A stretch of DNA of 64,000 nucleotides. It comes from an uncultured Oscillospiraceae bacterium (GTDB taxonomy: Bacteria; Bacillota; Clostridia; Oscillospirales; Oscillospiraceae). The stretch itself is not shown here. Location: NCBI GenBank assembly GCA_910584395.1, contig CAJUAS010000001.1:40154-104153 (forward strand), in the 5' to 3' direction. More model-generated notes on the stretch are below. The model made no database searches and had not been told where the DNA came from. It saw nothing but the letters and a program-made list of their open reading frames with translations. Position 1 is the first letter of the stretch.

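Noticed and set aside
63996..63998. GTG as the start of the giant protein
   Set aside because: It encodes the first residue of an RCC1 blade (VYGMGSN), with no signal peptide following. The frame is open to the window edge, so it is only the first possible start seen here.
3729..64000. Splitting the giant into several genes at internal ATG/GTG codons
   Set aside because: No stop codon occurs in frame, and no intergenic spacing, terminator or promoter appears anywhere between 3732 and 64000.

Overview
The window is almost entirely one gene. A single uninterrupted reading frame on the minus strand runs from the right edge (64000) to a TAA stop at 3729-3731. It covers about 94 % of the window and at least 20,089 codons (about 2.2 MDa at 110 Da per residue), and its beginning lies outside the window. 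The predicted protein is an extracellular repeat giant with two halves. The N-terminal half (64000 to about 39750) holds about 68 RCC1-type beta-propeller blade motifs. Read by eye, they fall into ten blocks (A to J here), each with seven blade positions and each followed by a bacterial Ig-like (BIG2-like) module; block A is cut by the window edge. The C-terminal half (about 39430 to 5930) is a string of roughly 55-60 cadherin-like beta-sandwich modules. It ends in a dockerin-like calcium-binding repeat, a long acidic Pro/Asp/Glu linker and a second dockerin-like repeat at the extreme C-terminus.

Downstream on the same strand, a perfect 12-bp stem followed by a T-tract (3682-3716) looks like the terminator of the giant gene. 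A near-consensus promoter (TTGACA, 17 bases, TATCAT; 3604-3632) then drives a second secreted-protein gene. That gene starts at a GTG at 3490-3492 behind a GGAGGGG ribosome binding site and is still open at the left edge (at least 1,164 codons). Both genes read leftward, but the terminator and promoter suggest separate transcription units. I saw no RNA genes, insertion sequences, CRISPR arrays or plus-strand genes. The very long plus-strand open frames are codon-aligned shadows of the giant gene.

The organism is probably a GC-rich Gram-positive Firmicute, perhaps an Oscillospiraceae-type gut or anaerobic clostridium. This is inference from the purine-rich ribosome binding sites, a sigma-A-like promoter in an AT-rich spacer, dockerin-like C-terminal repeats, and a repertoire of BIG2, RCC1 and cadherin-like surface modules.

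The two products are both predicted to be extracellular. The giant looks like a surface fibre or adhesin-like scaffold: rigid propeller beads in one half, a flexible beta-sandwich stalk in the other, and possible calcium-dependent docking at its end. Nothing in the window shows an enzyme activity. Extra elements in the giant include a four-cysteine zinc-ribbon-like motif in an otherwise very cysteine-poor chain, a roughly 630-residue helical/coiled-coil insertion inside one propeller, and two shorter helical inserts.
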